Assembly (NCBI RefSeq): GCF_012955605.1 | Contig: NZ_CP052135.1 | Location: 2,306,711 to 2,370,710, forward strand | Direction of reading: 5' to 3' | DNA from: Bacillus fonticola | Lineage (GTDB): Bacteria; Bacillota; Bacilli; Bacillales; JC228 | DNA length: 64,000 nt | Part shown: positions 28,553-37,964 of the stretch, in pieces | Numbering within the stretch: position 1 is the stretch's first letter | Layout: each line of letters starts with the position of its first letter | Program-made: the position numbers and the translations under genes | The notes under the pieces: generated by a model | What the model saw: only the letters and a program-made list of their open reading frames with translations | What the model was told of the DNA's origin: nothing | Database searches by the model: none

Positions 28553-30601
28553 TCACTCTTGTTCTTCGACTGCTGTAGATTCACTGTCTTCCTTTATTCT
28601 AAACTGTTTCATCATAAGCTGTAGCTGCGCGCTTGCTTCCTGTAGACTTTCAGCTGATTCACCGATCGTCATCAATACTTTGAGCTGCTCATCTGTTGAA
28701 GCACTCACCTCTTCGGATGAGGCGGCGGCTTGTCCTGCAACATTGGAAATACTCTGTATGGCTTCGACGACCTCATCCTTATATGCTTTCATTTGATCAA
28801 CATCTTGTCCAATCGTACCAATTGAAGTGACCATGTCGTTCATATAGTCTGCTAACTTTCCAAATGCTTGTTCAGCATCTTCTACAGAGCGATTTTGATC
28901 CTTTGTTATGTCTTTTGTACGTAACATTTCGTTGATCGTTCTTTCTGATTCCATTTCGATTCCAGTTATCGTCAGTCTTACCCTTTCAGTTGCTTGAGAC
29001 GATTGCTCTGCCAATTTACGCACTTCATTCGCAACGACGGCAAAGCCTCTTCCGTTTTCACCTGCGCGTGCTGCTTCAATGCTTGCATTTAACGCTAACA
29101 AATTCGTTTGTTCCGAAATGTCATTGATCGAATTCATGACTTGATCGATCTCCGCAATTTTAGCACCTAAGTTAAGAATGGCGGCTTCAACCGTTTGAAG
29201 TATATCATTCGACTCAGTCGTTTTACTTCTTAACACTTGAATTCGCGAAACTCCTTCATCGTTAGCCGTTTTTGCTTCATTAGAGATGGCTTGCATTTTG
29301 GATGCTTGTCGATAAATATTTTCAATTTGCTTTGACAAATCTGTCACACGTTGATGAGTCGTTTCGGCATCAGATGCTTGCTGGGTTGCACCACTCGCCA
29401 CTTCAGCGATTGCCCGCGAAACTTCTTCGCTTGAAGCAATCGTCTCTTCTGCAACAGCGCTTAAGTTTTCGACCGAATCGTTGACACTGTTGGATGATCG
29501 TTGAACAGAGTCGACTAGATAGCGTATCCTCTCGACCATTGTATTAAAGTGTGAGGTCAATTGGCCGACTTCATCTTTAGATGTTGATGAAACCTTGACC
29601 GTTAAATCTCCGTCTGCCACACGATTCACTTGTTCTGTTAGCAGCTGAATCGGCTTCGTAATGCTTTTTGAAATGGTGTACACAAAGATTAAGCTAATGG
29701 CTGTTACGATTGCTGCAATGATAAGAATAAAGTTACGTGTATCTCGAGCATCAGCCAATAAATCGTCGTAAAGATACACCGCCCCTACCTTCCAACTCGT
29801 TCCTTCAATTGTGTCGTAGTACAGCACCCGATCATCGTTATTATCATTGTAATCGATGGTACCCTGGCTATCCCCATTGTACATACCTTCAATAAAGCTG
29901 TACTTCTCCTTCAAGTTCTCTCCGCTCTCAGTCGGATGAACTAGGGCCATCCCATTTTGATCAAACAAAAACGGATACCCCCCGTCAGACACTTCCGTAT
30001 TTGAGACGATTTCGTCCAGATTAGTTAATGTCAGATCTAGCGCTACCACACCTAGTACATCATTTGTAGTAGGATCTACCACCGGCTTTGAAACCGTTAC
30101 AACATATCCATCACTTGCCTCGTCAAGGTAAGGCTCTGTCCATGAAACAGTTTCCGAGTTACTTAATGCATCTTGATACCACGGGCGCGTAGTTGGATCA
30201 AAATCATTACCTAACTCAACCTTTGGCGTTGTCAGCATCGTTTTATTCGCAGCACCTACATACACCAGTCCTACATTCTCATTTAAAGAAAGGAACGTGT
30301 TAAAGTCGTTGAATAAGCTATCACTTCTCAGTGCTACTGCGTCTCCACCGGCTTGTATCCCTTGAAGATATGTAATGACAGACTCATCCTGACTATAGCG
30401 ATTTACAGTTTCCCCATATTTGTCCAAATACAGTTCAATAGTTCCCCCAAGCTCATCAACAAGTGCTGTCGACCTCTCTGAGACATCTTGTTCCAGCGTG
30501 TTTTCTACATCCAAATACGTAATAATAGAGACAATGATTAATGAGACCGCGATAATAGAAGCCATAACTATCATCAATTTTGTCTGTAGTTTTTTAAACA
30601 T
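28553..30601 (-). CDS. Methyl-accepting chemotaxis protein with Cache sensor
   Basis: 682 residues. Helix 1 (~10-30), an extracellular double-Cache domain (~35-280; [12 protein letters not shown] and [13 protein letters not shown] are typical ligand-domain motifs), helix 2 (~290-312), HAMP (~315-370) and a long cytoplasmic coiled coil. The hairpin tip that binds CheW/CheA is seen in [20 protein letters not shown] followed by [15 protein letters not shown]. The C-terminal segment carries Glu/Gln pairs suited for methylation. GGGGGG stands before the ATG and a nearly perfect sigma-D promoter lies upstream. Ligand unknown; Cache receptors often bind amino acids or organic acids. Confidence 0.95.
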   Translation of the reverse strand: MFKKLQTKLMIVMASIIAVSLIIVSIITYLDVENTLEQDVSERSTALVDELGGTIELYLDKYGETVNRYSQDESVITYLQGIQAGGDAVALRSDSLFNDFNTFLSLNENVGLVYVGAANKTMLTTPKVELGNDFDPTTRPWYQDALSNSETVSWTEPYLDEASDGYVVTVSKPVVDPTTNDVLGVVALDLTLTNLDEIVSNTEVSDGGYPFLFDQNGMALVHPTESGENLKEKYSFIEGMYNGDSQGTIDYNDNNDDRVLYYDTIEGTSWKVGAVYLYDDLLADARDTRNFILIIAAIVTAISLIFVYTISKSITKPIQLLTEQVNRVADGDLTVKVSSTSKDEVGQLTSHFNTMVERIRYLVDSVQRSSNSVNDSVENLSAVAEETIASSEEVSRAIAEVASGATQQASDAETTHQRVTDLSKQIENIYRQASKMQAISNEAKTANDEGVSRIQVLRSKTTESNDILQTVEAAILNLGAKIAEIDQVMNSINDISEQTNLLALNASIEAARAGENGRGFAVVANEVRKLAEQSSQATERVRLTITGIEMESERTINEMLRTKDITKDQNRSVEDAEQAFGKLADYMNDMVTSIGTIGQDVDQMKAYKDEVVEAIQSISNVAGQAAASSEEVSASTDEQLKVLMTIGESAESLQEASAQLQLMMKQFRIKEDSESTAVEEQE

Positions 30602-30628
30602 TCTAACCCCCCTTACTTCTCCTTTTCT

Positions 30629-30655
30629 GTATCGGCTTTTTACATACGAGTTTTA
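30629..30655 (-). promoter_or_regulatory. Sigma-D promoter of the chemoreceptor gene
   Basis: On the minus strand TAAA (30652-30655) is followed after exactly 15 bases by GCCGATAC (30629-30636). The consensus is TAAA-N15-GCCGATAT, so only the last base differs. It lies 28 bases before the start codon, as expected for flagellar and chemotaxis genes. Confidence 0.85.
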
Positions 30656-30729
30656 GATGAATATACAAAATTACTTACATTTAATAATTCAGACATATTA
30701 AAGTAGTCTGGATACAAACGTTTTAGTTT

Positions 30730-30920
30730 AAGGTTCTTTTCGTATCCTTTGTTGTTTTTACTATACAGTAATCTCATGATGCGACGTAATGCTGTGTTGA
30801 TTTCCGCTCCAGGCGGACGCTTTCCGCGGGGCGGGCGGTGAGCCTCCTCATCGCTGCGCTCTTGCGGGGTCTCACCTGTCCCGCTGATCCCACAGGAGTC
30901 GCCGCCTTCCGCTCCAATCA
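30730..30920 (-). repeat. Dispersed repeat, copy B
   Basis: Read on the minus strand it begins with GGAGCGGAAGGCGGCGACTC and passes through GAGGCTCACCGCCCG and CGCGGAAAGCGTCCGCC. It ends in the 63-base block shared with copy A (one difference). It is rich in short complementary GC blocks, so the transcript could fold strongly. Confidence 0.8.
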
Positions 30921-31029
30921 ACGAATAGTAAGTATTACATAATTTCCCTTACTAAGTATGAAGTTGAATACTATTGTGGAATTACACATGGTCTCATGGA
31001 AAACATTCAACATTTTCTTAGTACAATCA

Positions 31030-31290
31030 AAACTAGCGGAGGAAATACACGTAGACTCCTGCGGAATAGCGGAGACGATGAAGAGGAGGAAAGGCTAAGA
31101 GCGCCACGTCCTGTGGCAACGCCTTTCTGACCCACGTCCTGTGGGCCTCCGCAGAGAGCGTACTTTGCGAACGAGGAGGCTCAGCGCGGAGCCCGCGGAA
31201 AGCGAAGTGTATTTCCGGAGCGGTGTCTTATGTCGCATCATACAGCTACTGTGTAATAGTATTTTCATTAATAAAGCAACAATCTTTTAG
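31030..31290 (+). repeat. Dispersed repeat, copy C
   Basis: The same modules in the opposite orientation to copy B: AGACTCCTGCGGAATAGCGG, GAGGAGGCTCAGCGCGGAGC, CGCGGAAAGCGAAGTG and TCCGGAGCGG, then a diverged TATGTCGCATCATACAGC block. It has an added insert with two small palindromes (CCACGTCCTGTGG and CCCACGTCCTGTGGG). Confidence 0.75.
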
Positions 31291-31360
31291 AAAACAGCCT
31301 AGTTTAAAGATGAACCCGCGCATGGACAATTTGACTGAACTTTTTATCGCCTGTTGAACA

Positions 31361-31396
31361 AAAAGAAACTTCCCTCAAATTAGAGAGAAGTTTCTT
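31361..31396 (-). terminator. Terminator after ytcI
   Basis: AGAAACTTCTCTC pairs with GAGGGAAGTTTCT (13 bp, one wobble) around TAATTT, followed by TTTTTG on the minus strand. Confidence 0.85.
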
Positions 31397-31399
31397 TCG

Positions 31400-32980
31400 T
31401 TATACTGTTTTCGTCTCCGTTTCCGCTTGTCGTAGCTCAATACGCCGAATTTTTCCCGAAGTGGTTTTCGGTAGTTCGTCAACAAACACAATTTCACGTG
31501 GGTATTTATACGGTGCTGTCTCAGCTTTTACATGTTCTTGTAGCCGTAAAATCAACGACTGTTCGTCTTCTATTACCCCATTTGGAATAACATATGCCTT
31601 CACGACGCTCCCTCGCACTGGATCAGGACTTGCCACAACAGCACATTCTTTTACTTGAGGATGCTTGACGAGGGCATCCTCTACTTCGAACGGTCCAATT
31701 GTATAGCCCGAGCTGATGATCATGTCATCACCTCTACCCTCGAACCAGAAATACCCGTCTTCATCCATACGAGCCTTGTCACCTGTAATATAATAATCAC
31801 CTCGAAGCTGGTGCGCTGTCCGCTCAGGGTCTTTGTAATACTCCTTAAATAGGGCGGGTGTATCTCGATGTACTGCGATATCCCCAACTACTCCTATTGG
31901 ACAAATATTTCCTTCTTCATCAATGATTTCTACTGAGTTTCCAGGTGTCGGTTTCCCCATGCTTCCTGGGCGTATGTCCATACCCTTTGTTACACCAACA
32001 AGCAATGTATTTTCCGTTTGACCATAGCCATCTCGTACTTGTAACCCGAATACGTCTGAAAACACTTCAATTACTTCGCGATTGAGGGGTTCTCCTGCTG
32101 AAACAGCACTTCTAAACGCCGGAAGCTTCCAGTCTCGTAAGTTCGGTACCTTAGCCATGAGTCGATATTCCGTCGGCGTACAGCACAGCACTTGAACACT
32201 GTGCTTTTTCAAAAAGTTCAAATATGTTTCAGCATGAAAAGGTCCTTGATAAACAAAACCAGTCGCCCCCATGCCCAGTACAGACAAAAACGGGCTCCAA
32301 ATCCACTTCTGCCACCCGGGGCCTGCTGTCGCCCAGACTACATCGCCTTCTTCAATGCCAAGCCAATGGCTAGCTGCTGTCCGCAGGTGGGCATACCCCC
32401 ATCCATGTGTATGTGCGACGCCCTTTGGATTGCCGGTCGTTCCAGACGTGTATGATAAAAAGGCTAAATCGGCTGCATTTGTTTGAATCGTTTCAAAGTA
32501 TGGTGATGAACGGTCAGCGCTATTTTGGAGGCTCATCCAATTACCTTGCTCATCCCCTACTACAAAACGAATCAAGTCCTTCGTTTCTTCAACTTCTTCA
32601 CAAGCTTCCACATAAGGCTCAAACGCAATAATGGCACGTGCACCGCTATGCTGTATGCGATATTGTAAATCTTTCGGACGTAACATTTCCGAACAAGGCA
32701 AAACAACTAAACCACTACGTAAGCAAGCTACATACACTTCATATGCCTCAATTCGACGAGGAATCATAATTAAAACAATATCGCCTTTGCGAAGCCCCTT
32801 CGAGAAGAAAGCGTTCGCAATTTGATTAGTTCGCGTCTGCAACTCATCGTATGTACATGACGCTTCACGTCCCAGTTCATCTTCCCAAATCAGCGCACGT
32901 TTCCCAGTATCGTCTGCATATTTGTCTATCTCTGAAACGATGTTGTACGTTTCTGGAGCGAGTAAATCTTCTCTATTCAT
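31400..32980 (-). CDS. ytcI: Acyl-CoA synthetase (AMP-forming) YtcI
   Basis: 526 residues of the acetyl/propionyl/medium-chain acyl-CoA ligase group. Motifs: ATP-binding SYTSGTTGNPKGVAHTHG, the adenylate motif DGYGQTEN, the hinge region EGRGDDMIISSGYTIGP and the C-terminal KTTSGKIRR with the catalytic lysine that acetyltransferases modify. GGGGG precedes the ATG. Its position between ytcJ and sspA equals ytcI of B. subtilis. Chain-length preference cannot be read; it is a relative of AcsA at 48186-49904. Confidence 0.9.
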   Translation of the reverse strand: MNREDLLAPETYNIVSEIDKYADDTGKRALIWEDELGREASCTYDELQTRTNQIANAFFSKGLRKGDIVLIMIPRRIEAYEVYVACLRSGLVVLPCSEMLRPKDLQYRIQHSGARAIIAFEPYVEACEEVEETKDLIRFVVGDEQGNWMSLQNSADRSSPYFETIQTNAADLAFLSYTSGTTGNPKGVAHTHGWGYAHLRTAASHWLGIEEGDVVWATAGPGWQKWIWSPFLSVLGMGATGFVYQGPFHAETYLNFLKKHSVQVLCCTPTEYRLMAKVPNLRDWKLPAFRSAVSAGEPLNREVIEVFSDVFGLQVRDGYGQTENTLLVGVTKGMDIRPGSMGKPTPGNSVEIIDEEGNICPIGVVGDIAVHRDTPALFKEYYKDPERTAHQLRGDYYITGDKARMDEDGYFWFEGRGDDMIISSGYTIGPFEVEDALVKHPQVKECAVVASPDPVRGSVVKAYVIPNGVIEDEQSLILRLQEHVKAETAPYKYPREIVFVDELPKTTSGKIRRIELRQAETETKTV

Positions 32981-33110
32981 AGCCCTTCCCCCTTCTTGTA
33001 CAGAAACAATCTTCTCCTCTGTTATTCTATACTTTTAGACAGTATTCCTGCTTTAAATGAGGACAGGTTTAAAAAGATAAAGCTTTCAAATGGACCGTTT
33101 TCTCCACAGA

Positions 33111-33138
33111 AAAAAGAGCGGGGGGTACCCGCTCTTTC
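33111..33138 (-). terminator. Terminator after sspA
   Basis: AAAGAGCGGG and CCCGCTCTTT form a perfect stem around a short loop, followed by a T run on the minus strand. Confidence 0.85.
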
Positions 33139-33168
33139 ATAGCCATTTGTATGAGGTTTTTTCACTGC

Positions 33169-33366
33169 TTAGCGGATTCCGCCAAGTTGTTGTTCAGCAG
33201 CTTGAACAAGACGTTTTGTGATCTCTCCACCAACAGATCCGTTAGCGCGAGAAGTTGCGTCAGGGCCAAGTTGAACACCAAACTCTTGAGCAATTTCATA
33301 CTTCATTTGATCAAGTGCTTGTTGTACACCAGGTACTACAAGTTGATTTGAGTTGTTGTTTGCCAT
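33169..33366 (-). CDS. sspA: Small acid-soluble spore protein, alpha/beta type
   Basis: 65 residues. Alpha/beta SASPs coat spore DNA and protect it from UV and heat, then are cut by the GPR protease at germination. The GPR site is visible in [11 protein letters not shown] and the second conserved block in [26 protein letters not shown] precedes the ATG at 33366; the frame upstream to 33423 is not coding. A GTATG...CACTCTA pair upstream may be a forespore sigma-G promoter, but the match is weak. Confidence 0.96.
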   Translation of the reverse strand: MANNNSNQLVVPGVQQALDQMKYEIAQEFGVQLGPDATSRANGSVGGEITKRLVQAAEQQLGGIR

Positions 33367-33474
33367 GATGATGTCACCTCCTTGTAAGTATAGAGTGCAA
33401 CATTTTTCGCGCTTCATACTCACAAACCGGATGGTAATTGTTCCTAACTAACAGTTCAGTGATTCGGCATGTTT

Positions 33475-34686
33475 CTACAACAATTGACTCATTTCCTGGG
33501 ATACACTCTGATTAGCTCTATATGTGACTGTCTCCACATGTTGCAGAACGTCTAGGAGCAAATTGTCGAAATCAACAAAGCTTTCGTAGCGCTCTACCTT
33601 TTCTAGCTTCGGACGGGTCTTCGGGTTAGGCGGTGTGAAAATGGTGCAACAATCTTCGTATGGTCTGATCGAGATATCGTAAGCACCGATTCTTTTGCTT
33701 ATCGTCACGATTTCTTGTTTATCCAGTGTCGCTAAAGGACGCAAAATAGGTGTCGCCGTAACTGCATTAATTGCGATCATGCTATCTAGAGTCTGACTTG
33801 CCACTTGCCCAATTGATTCACCCGTAATAATCGCCTTCCCCTCTCGAGTAGAACGAATTGCGTCAGTTAATTTGAGCATCATTCTCCGTGTAGAAGTCAT
33901 CGTGTAGTTCTCCGGTATTTGCTTCTGAATGAGTTCTTGGACTTTGGCAAATGGAACGTAATGCACAGTGAACTCTCCAGTTAAATCAGCAAATAATTGC
34001 CCGATGTCTTCCACTTTCTGTTTAGCCCTATCACTTGTATAAGGTGGAGAATGAAAGTGAATAGCCTCTACTTCAATTCCTCTTCTCATCGCTAAAAAGG
34101 TACTTACTGGACTGTCCAAGCCACCAGAAAGCATTGACATTGCTTTTCCACTTGAACCAACCGGGAATCCACCCGCACCCGCCACTGTTTCATACGACAA
34201 ATAAATAGCCTCTTTACGTATTTCTACAGTTAATTCCAAATCGGGTTCGTGAACATTTACCGATAAATTTTCGAATGTTTTAAGTAAATGACTTCCAAGG
34301 AAATAATTCATTTCATTCGTGTTTAATGGGAATTGTTTGTCTGCTCTCCGTGTTGAAACCTTGAATGTCACTGGCTTTGTTATTTCTTTTTCAAGAAGTT
34401 GGCTAGCTGCTAAGGAAATTTCCTCCATATCTCGGTTTACTTTGACAACTGGCGAGAAGGATATAATACCAAAAATATTTTCCAACGGATTTCGTAGTTG
34501 CTCAAAATCAACTCCATGAAGATGAATGAACGTCCGGTCTCGATTACTGATAATGTCAAGTTCTGGCCATTGTGATAACACAGATCGTATTTGTCGCTTT
34601 AGACGGGATACGAATGCCGACCTATTTCGACCTTTTGTTGATAAATCCCCGTAGCGAATTAAAACGTGATCGTACAAAGGTTTCAC
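33475..34686 (-). CDS. thiI: tRNA 4-thiouridine synthase ThiI
   Basis: Transfers sulfur to uridine 8 of tRNA and can serve thiazole synthesis. 403 residues: ferredoxin-like and THUMP domains (~1-165) and the ATP pyrophosphatase domain with SMLSGGLDSPVSTF. The C-terminal rhodanese domain of the E. coli protein is absent, as in Bacillus. It starts with ATG overlapping the last 4 bases of nifZ, so both are coupled. It ends before sspA. Confidence 0.96.
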   Translation of the reverse strand: MKPLYDHVLIRYGDLSTKGRNRSAFVSRLKRQIRSVLSQWPELDIISNRDRTFIHLHGVDFEQLRNPLENIFGIISFSPVVKVNRDMEEISLAASQLLEKEITKPVTFKVSTRRADKQFPLNTNEMNYFLGSHLLKTFENLSVNVHEPDLELTVEIRKEAIYLSYETVAGAGGFPVGSSGKAMSMLSGGLDSPVSTFLAMRRGIEVEAIHFHSPPYTSDRAKQKVEDIGQLFADLTGEFTVHYVPFAKVQELIQKQIPENYTMTSTRRMMLKLTDAIRSTREGKAIITGESIGQVASQTLDSMIAINAVTATPILRPLATLDKQEIVTISKRIGAYDISIRPYEDCCTIFTPPNPKTRPKLEKVERYESFVDFDNLLLDVLQHVETVTYRANQSVSQEMSQLL

Positions 34687-35831
34687 TTCCTTTTGACAGA
34701 TTGTACAGTTTGGATGACACGGTGCAATTCCTCTATGAAATACTGTGCTTCCTCCAAAGTATTCTCATAGGACAAACTAACACGCAAAGCGCCTTTTGCC
34801 ACCTCTGGAGAAACACCTTTGGCTAATAAAGTTTCACTTAAGGATGACTTTTTCGATGAGCAAGCACTCGTTGTAGATACATAAATATCAGCCTCTTCTA
34901 AAGCATGAACAAGAACTTCTCCTTTTTTCCCAACAACGCTGAAATTTAAAATGTGGGGCACCACTTGCTTAGAAGGAGAATGGATCACTATATCACTTAT
35001 TTTCGATAGCTTTTCCCTTATATAAGAAGAAATTTCATGCAAATCACTATAAACGTTTTGACGCTTTTCTTCCACAAGACGAAGCGCTTTGGCCATCGCA
35101 ACAGCTCCTGGAACGTTCTGTGTACCACTACGGAATGTTCCTTCTTGCTGGCCTCCTGCAAACAAAGGGGATAATAGAATTCCTTCCTTACAATAAAGCA
35201 TGCCTGTTCCTTTCATTCCCTTAAATTTGTGGGCAGACGTCGTATACAAGTCAACACCGAGATCAGTGATGTCAATAGGAACTTTCCCTATAGCTTGTAC
35301 ACCGTCACTATGAAAGGTAATACGTCGGTAACCTTTACACAATTGTGCAATTTTTTTCACAGGTTGAACAGTCCCAATTTCATTGTTCACATGAATGACG
35401 CTTACAAACGTTGTATGGGGACGAATCGCCTCTTCTATGGCTTCAGGGCGGACAAACCCGTCCTCATCGACATCCACATAGGTGACATCGAAACCTTTTT
35501 CTTCCAATTGCCGGAATGTTTCCGAAACAGAAGGATGCTCGATCGTCGTTGTAATGAGGTGTTGCTCTTCTCGCTTTGCACCATACACAGCACCTTTAAT
35601 AGCTAGGTTATTGCCTTCTGTACCACCCGAAGTCAAAATCCACTCTGAAGGTTTGTCTGTATGGAGGAGACGAGCAACTTGTCTCTTTGCCTCGTGCAAA
35701 AGCTTCTCTGCTTCCCCGCCAAGCTTATGAAGAGAAGATGGATTTCCAAAATAGCGTGTAGATGTGGTGAGAAACGATTGAACAACATCTTGATGCGGGG
35801 GGGTGGTGGCACTGTTGTCAAAATACACCAT
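34683..35831 (-). CDS. nifZ: Cysteine desulfurase NifZ (IscS-like), partner of ThiI
   Basis: PLP enzyme that takes sulfur from cysteine to give a persulfide for ThiI. 382 residues. PLP lysine in TTSAHKFKGMKGTG; the catalytic cysteine loop in STTSACSSKKSSLSE. GGAGGAAG lies before the ATG at 35831 (product starts MVYFDNSATTPP). The operon with thiI means a dedicated sulfur relay. The last 4 bases overlap thiI. Confidence 0.95.
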   Translation of the reverse strand: MVYFDNSATTPPHQDVVQSFLTTSTRYFGNPSSLHKLGGEAEKLLHEAKRQVARLLHTDKPSEWILTSGGTEGNNLAIKGAVYGAKREEQHLITTTIEHPSVSETFRQLEEKGFDVTYVDVDEDGFVRPEAIEEAIRPHTTFVSVIHVNNEIGTVQPVKKIAQLCKGYRRITFHSDGVQAIGKVPIDITDLGVDLYTTSAHKFKGMKGTGMLYCKEGILLSPLFAGGQQEGTFRSGTQNVPGAVAMAKALRLVEEKRQNVYSDLHEISSYIREKLSKISDIVIHSPSKQVVPHILNFSVVGKKGEVLVHALEEADIYVSTTSACSSKKSSLSETLLAKGVSPEVAKGALRVSLSYENTLEEAQYFIEELHRVIQTVQSVKRK

Positions 35832-35986
35832 AAGTTCACTTCCTCCGATTTCATCGATTGCAACAATATATCCTATCATAATTCAGAGCTCATCACCATT
35901 GACAGACAGAGTTTTATTCAAACGGAGACAACTATCGTGTCGCAACTACTAAGGACACGTCCTTATGATATATAATCATCCAAATC

Positions 35987-36034
35987 AATAAGGAAAGGGA
36001 GCGCTCATCTGTCGGATAAGCTCTCCCTTTCCTA
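35987..36034 (-). terminator. Terminator after ezrA and its overlapping small ORF
   Basis: GGAAAGGGAG pairs perfectly with CTCCCTTTCC; a further inner stem (GCTTAT/ATGAGC) extends it. It ends exactly at the stop codon of the 30-codon ORF, which is therefore inside the ezrA transcript. Confidence 0.8.
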
Positions 36035-36124
36035 TTGTGCAGTGATATTAAGGACAAGTAGAGGAAGCACGATTCCCCATACGAAAAAACAAAGAATCGA
36101 AATTCCTAAAACTGCCGACTTCAT
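36032..36124 (-). CDS. 30-residue single-helix membrane peptide overlapping ezrA stop
   Basis: ATG at 36122-36124 overlaps the ezrA TGA (ATGA), the usual sign of coupled translation. The product starts MKSAVLGISILCFFVWGIV and ends LVLNITAQ: a Lys near the N terminus, one unbroken hydrophobic helix of about 23 residues with Trp at 16, and a short polar end. It stops at the base of the terminator stem, so the transcript is built to include it. It is too short for ordinary gene callers. No family is recognised. A role next to EzrA at the membrane is inference only. Confidence 0.6.
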   Translation of the reverse strand: MKSAVLGISILCFFVWGIVLPLLVLNITAQ

Positions 36125-37818
36125 CCCTTCACAGCCACCCATTCTTCGATTTTACGCAAAGCTCCTGGTTCAACAGATTCCACGGCCGTCGCCGCTTCCT
36201 CAAGCGCACGCTCGTAATGGAATGAACGGAATGAGGATTCTGCCGACTGTAGCTTTTCTCGAACTTGAGAGCTTTGATTTCTATAACGATTTCCATATTG
36301 AATAACTGCCTCAGCTAATACGACATGTTCGACTAATTCATCGGTTTGCGTACTCAACTGTTGAACCTTTTCTTCTGCATCTTCTAAAGAGGCGAGCACA
36401 AGCGTCATTTTGAGTGGTTTCGCTGCTAAATAGGACTGTGTTTCACTAAGGACTGTATTCGTTTCATACATATGCTGCTGAAACGTCTCAGGTAAACCAG
36501 GTAAATTACTCTTTGAAAGCTTTCGATGTGTAGCATGGATTTGTTTGCGTAATCCACTCAACACTTCACGCGCACGTAGCTCGTCTTTACGGAGAGTTTG
36601 CAACTTTTCACTCAATTCTTCTTGCGTTTGGTGAAGCTCTTCTAGAGTAGATTGAATACGTTCAATTTCTTCTTTGATGAAAGATTGAGCAATGTCTTCT
36701 TCTTCAACCTTCTCTTTGACGTCTTGCAAACGATCACTAACCGCTTGGAGAGACAACTGTAACTTCTTGTGTTGTCTAAGTTCTTCCTCGTCGACCTCGT
36801 ACGATTGTGACACGTATTCACGATCATCATCGAGAGACGACTGTGCATTTTTCATGTAAGCAAGCTTTTCTTCTGTTTTAGGAAGCTGCTCAGTATTGTG
36901 CAATCTTGCATGTACTTCACTCTCAAGCCATTCATAGTACCCATTAATCGTTTCCTCATCTTGGGACATTTCTGTGGATACATCCTCCCACTCCCCATCA
37001 TGGAGACGATCTATGTAGCTAGACAGCTTTTTCTCAACCAACCGTATTTCTTCTATCAAATTCATATGCGCAAGTTCGTATCCTTTTTGACGCATTTCTT
37101 CATGACCATCACGGAGTGCTTTTAATTCGTTTGGTATTTTTGTTTTACACTGATTTAATAACTGCGGGATCATTTCCAGTTTCTTTTCCACCTGACATAG
37201 CTCTTCCATAATAAGAAGTACCATATCACGCGCTTTCAAATAATCCCCATTTCCTGTTGCTTCCTCAATTTCAAGAAACCGAGTTCCTATTTCCCTTAAC
37301 TGTTCTTCTAATTTACTTTCTGATTCGCCATATGCTAGTCGGTTTGTTAGCAGTTTTCGCTTTAGTTCACCGTACTTTTCTTTGCTAGCGTCAAGATCTT
37401 CCCTATTCTTCTCTTCGCTTCCGAGTAATTGTTCTAACTCTTGCAACATAGAGTGAATCGTTTCCTCACTCGTATGTAAAATAGTGGCAATTCGTTCTTG
37501 CTCTTGTCTGGCGGTACCGAATCGGAATTTTTCAATATGATCTTCCGTTTCAAAGAGCATCTCCTCAATTTGTGGGAGTTCCGTTGCCACAATATCATCC
37601 CAAGTGGAACGCCATTTTTCAAAAAGTTCCTCGGCTTCACCATTCATGTTTAGCTGCTTCACCTTTGATAGCTCCGCTAGTACAGGGCGATTCATGAGTT
37701 CCATTTTCCGCGTTTCAAGCCGATCCATCTCTCGAAAATGCTTTCTCTTATAAAAGTATCCAGTTAAGCCCAAACCAATGAGCACTATAAATAATCCGAT
37801 TACAAACTCTATCACCAT
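36121..37818 (-). CDS. ezrA: Septation ring formation regulator EzrA
   Basis: Membrane-anchored inhibitor of FtsZ assembly away from midcell. 565 residues: an N-terminal helix (~2-22, VIEFVIGLFIVLIGLGLTGYF) followed by KRK and about 530 residues of spectrin-like coiled coil rich in Glu, Leu, Lys and Gln, the normal EzrA length. ATG at 37818 is preceded by GGGGG; an ATG at 37848 is less well placed. Divergent from hisJ. The stop overlaps a small ORF. Confidence 0.94.
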   Translation of the reverse strand: MVIEFVIGLFIVLIGLGLTGYFYKRKHFREMDRLETRKMELMNRPVLAELSKVKQLNMNGEAEELFEKWRSTWDDIVATELPQIEEMLFETEDHIEKFRFGTARQEQERIATILHTSEETIHSMLQELEQLLGSEEKNREDLDASKEKYGELKRKLLTNRLAYGESESKLEEQLREIGTRFLEIEEATGNGDYLKARDMVLLIMEELCQVEKKLEMIPQLLNQCKTKIPNELKALRDGHEEMRQKGYELAHMNLIEEIRLVEKKLSSYIDRLHDGEWEDVSTEMSQDEETINGYYEWLESEVHARLHNTEQLPKTEEKLAYMKNAQSSLDDDREYVSQSYEVDEEELRQHKKLQLSLQAVSDRLQDVKEKVEEEDIAQSFIKEEIERIQSTLEELHQTQEELSEKLQTLRKDELRAREVLSGLRKQIHATHRKLSKSNLPGLPETFQQHMYETNTVLSETQSYLAAKPLKMTLVLASLEDAEEKVQQLSTQTDELVEHVVLAEAVIQYGNRYRNQSSQVREKLQSAESSFRSFHYERALEEAATAVESVEPGALRKIEEWVAVKG

Positions 37819-37964
37819 AGTTCCCCCTGTATCACCAAAGGTCGACAAATCGTTTCAATATTTTTTATGATACCATGTATATGCATCTTTTTGTGACATT
37901 TTATAATGATTTTATGAATAATCACCTTGCAAATTTTGTCGAACCGGGAAGGAGTTTTTATATT

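Larger units (their letters stand above)
30656..31399. other. Non-coding island filled with dispersed repeats
   Basis: About 745 bases between the chemoreceptor promoter and ytcI. It contains repeat copy B in reverse (30730-30920), about 110 A/T-rich bases, repeat copy C (about 31030-31290) and the ytcI terminator. A 93-codon frame on the minus strand (30640-30921) runs through copy B but has no ribosome site. Confidence 0.75.

Noticed and set aside
30640-30921. 93-codon frame on the minus strand before the chemoreceptor
   Set aside because: It runs through repeat copy B and the sigma-D promoter, has no ribosome site, and changes composition halfway.
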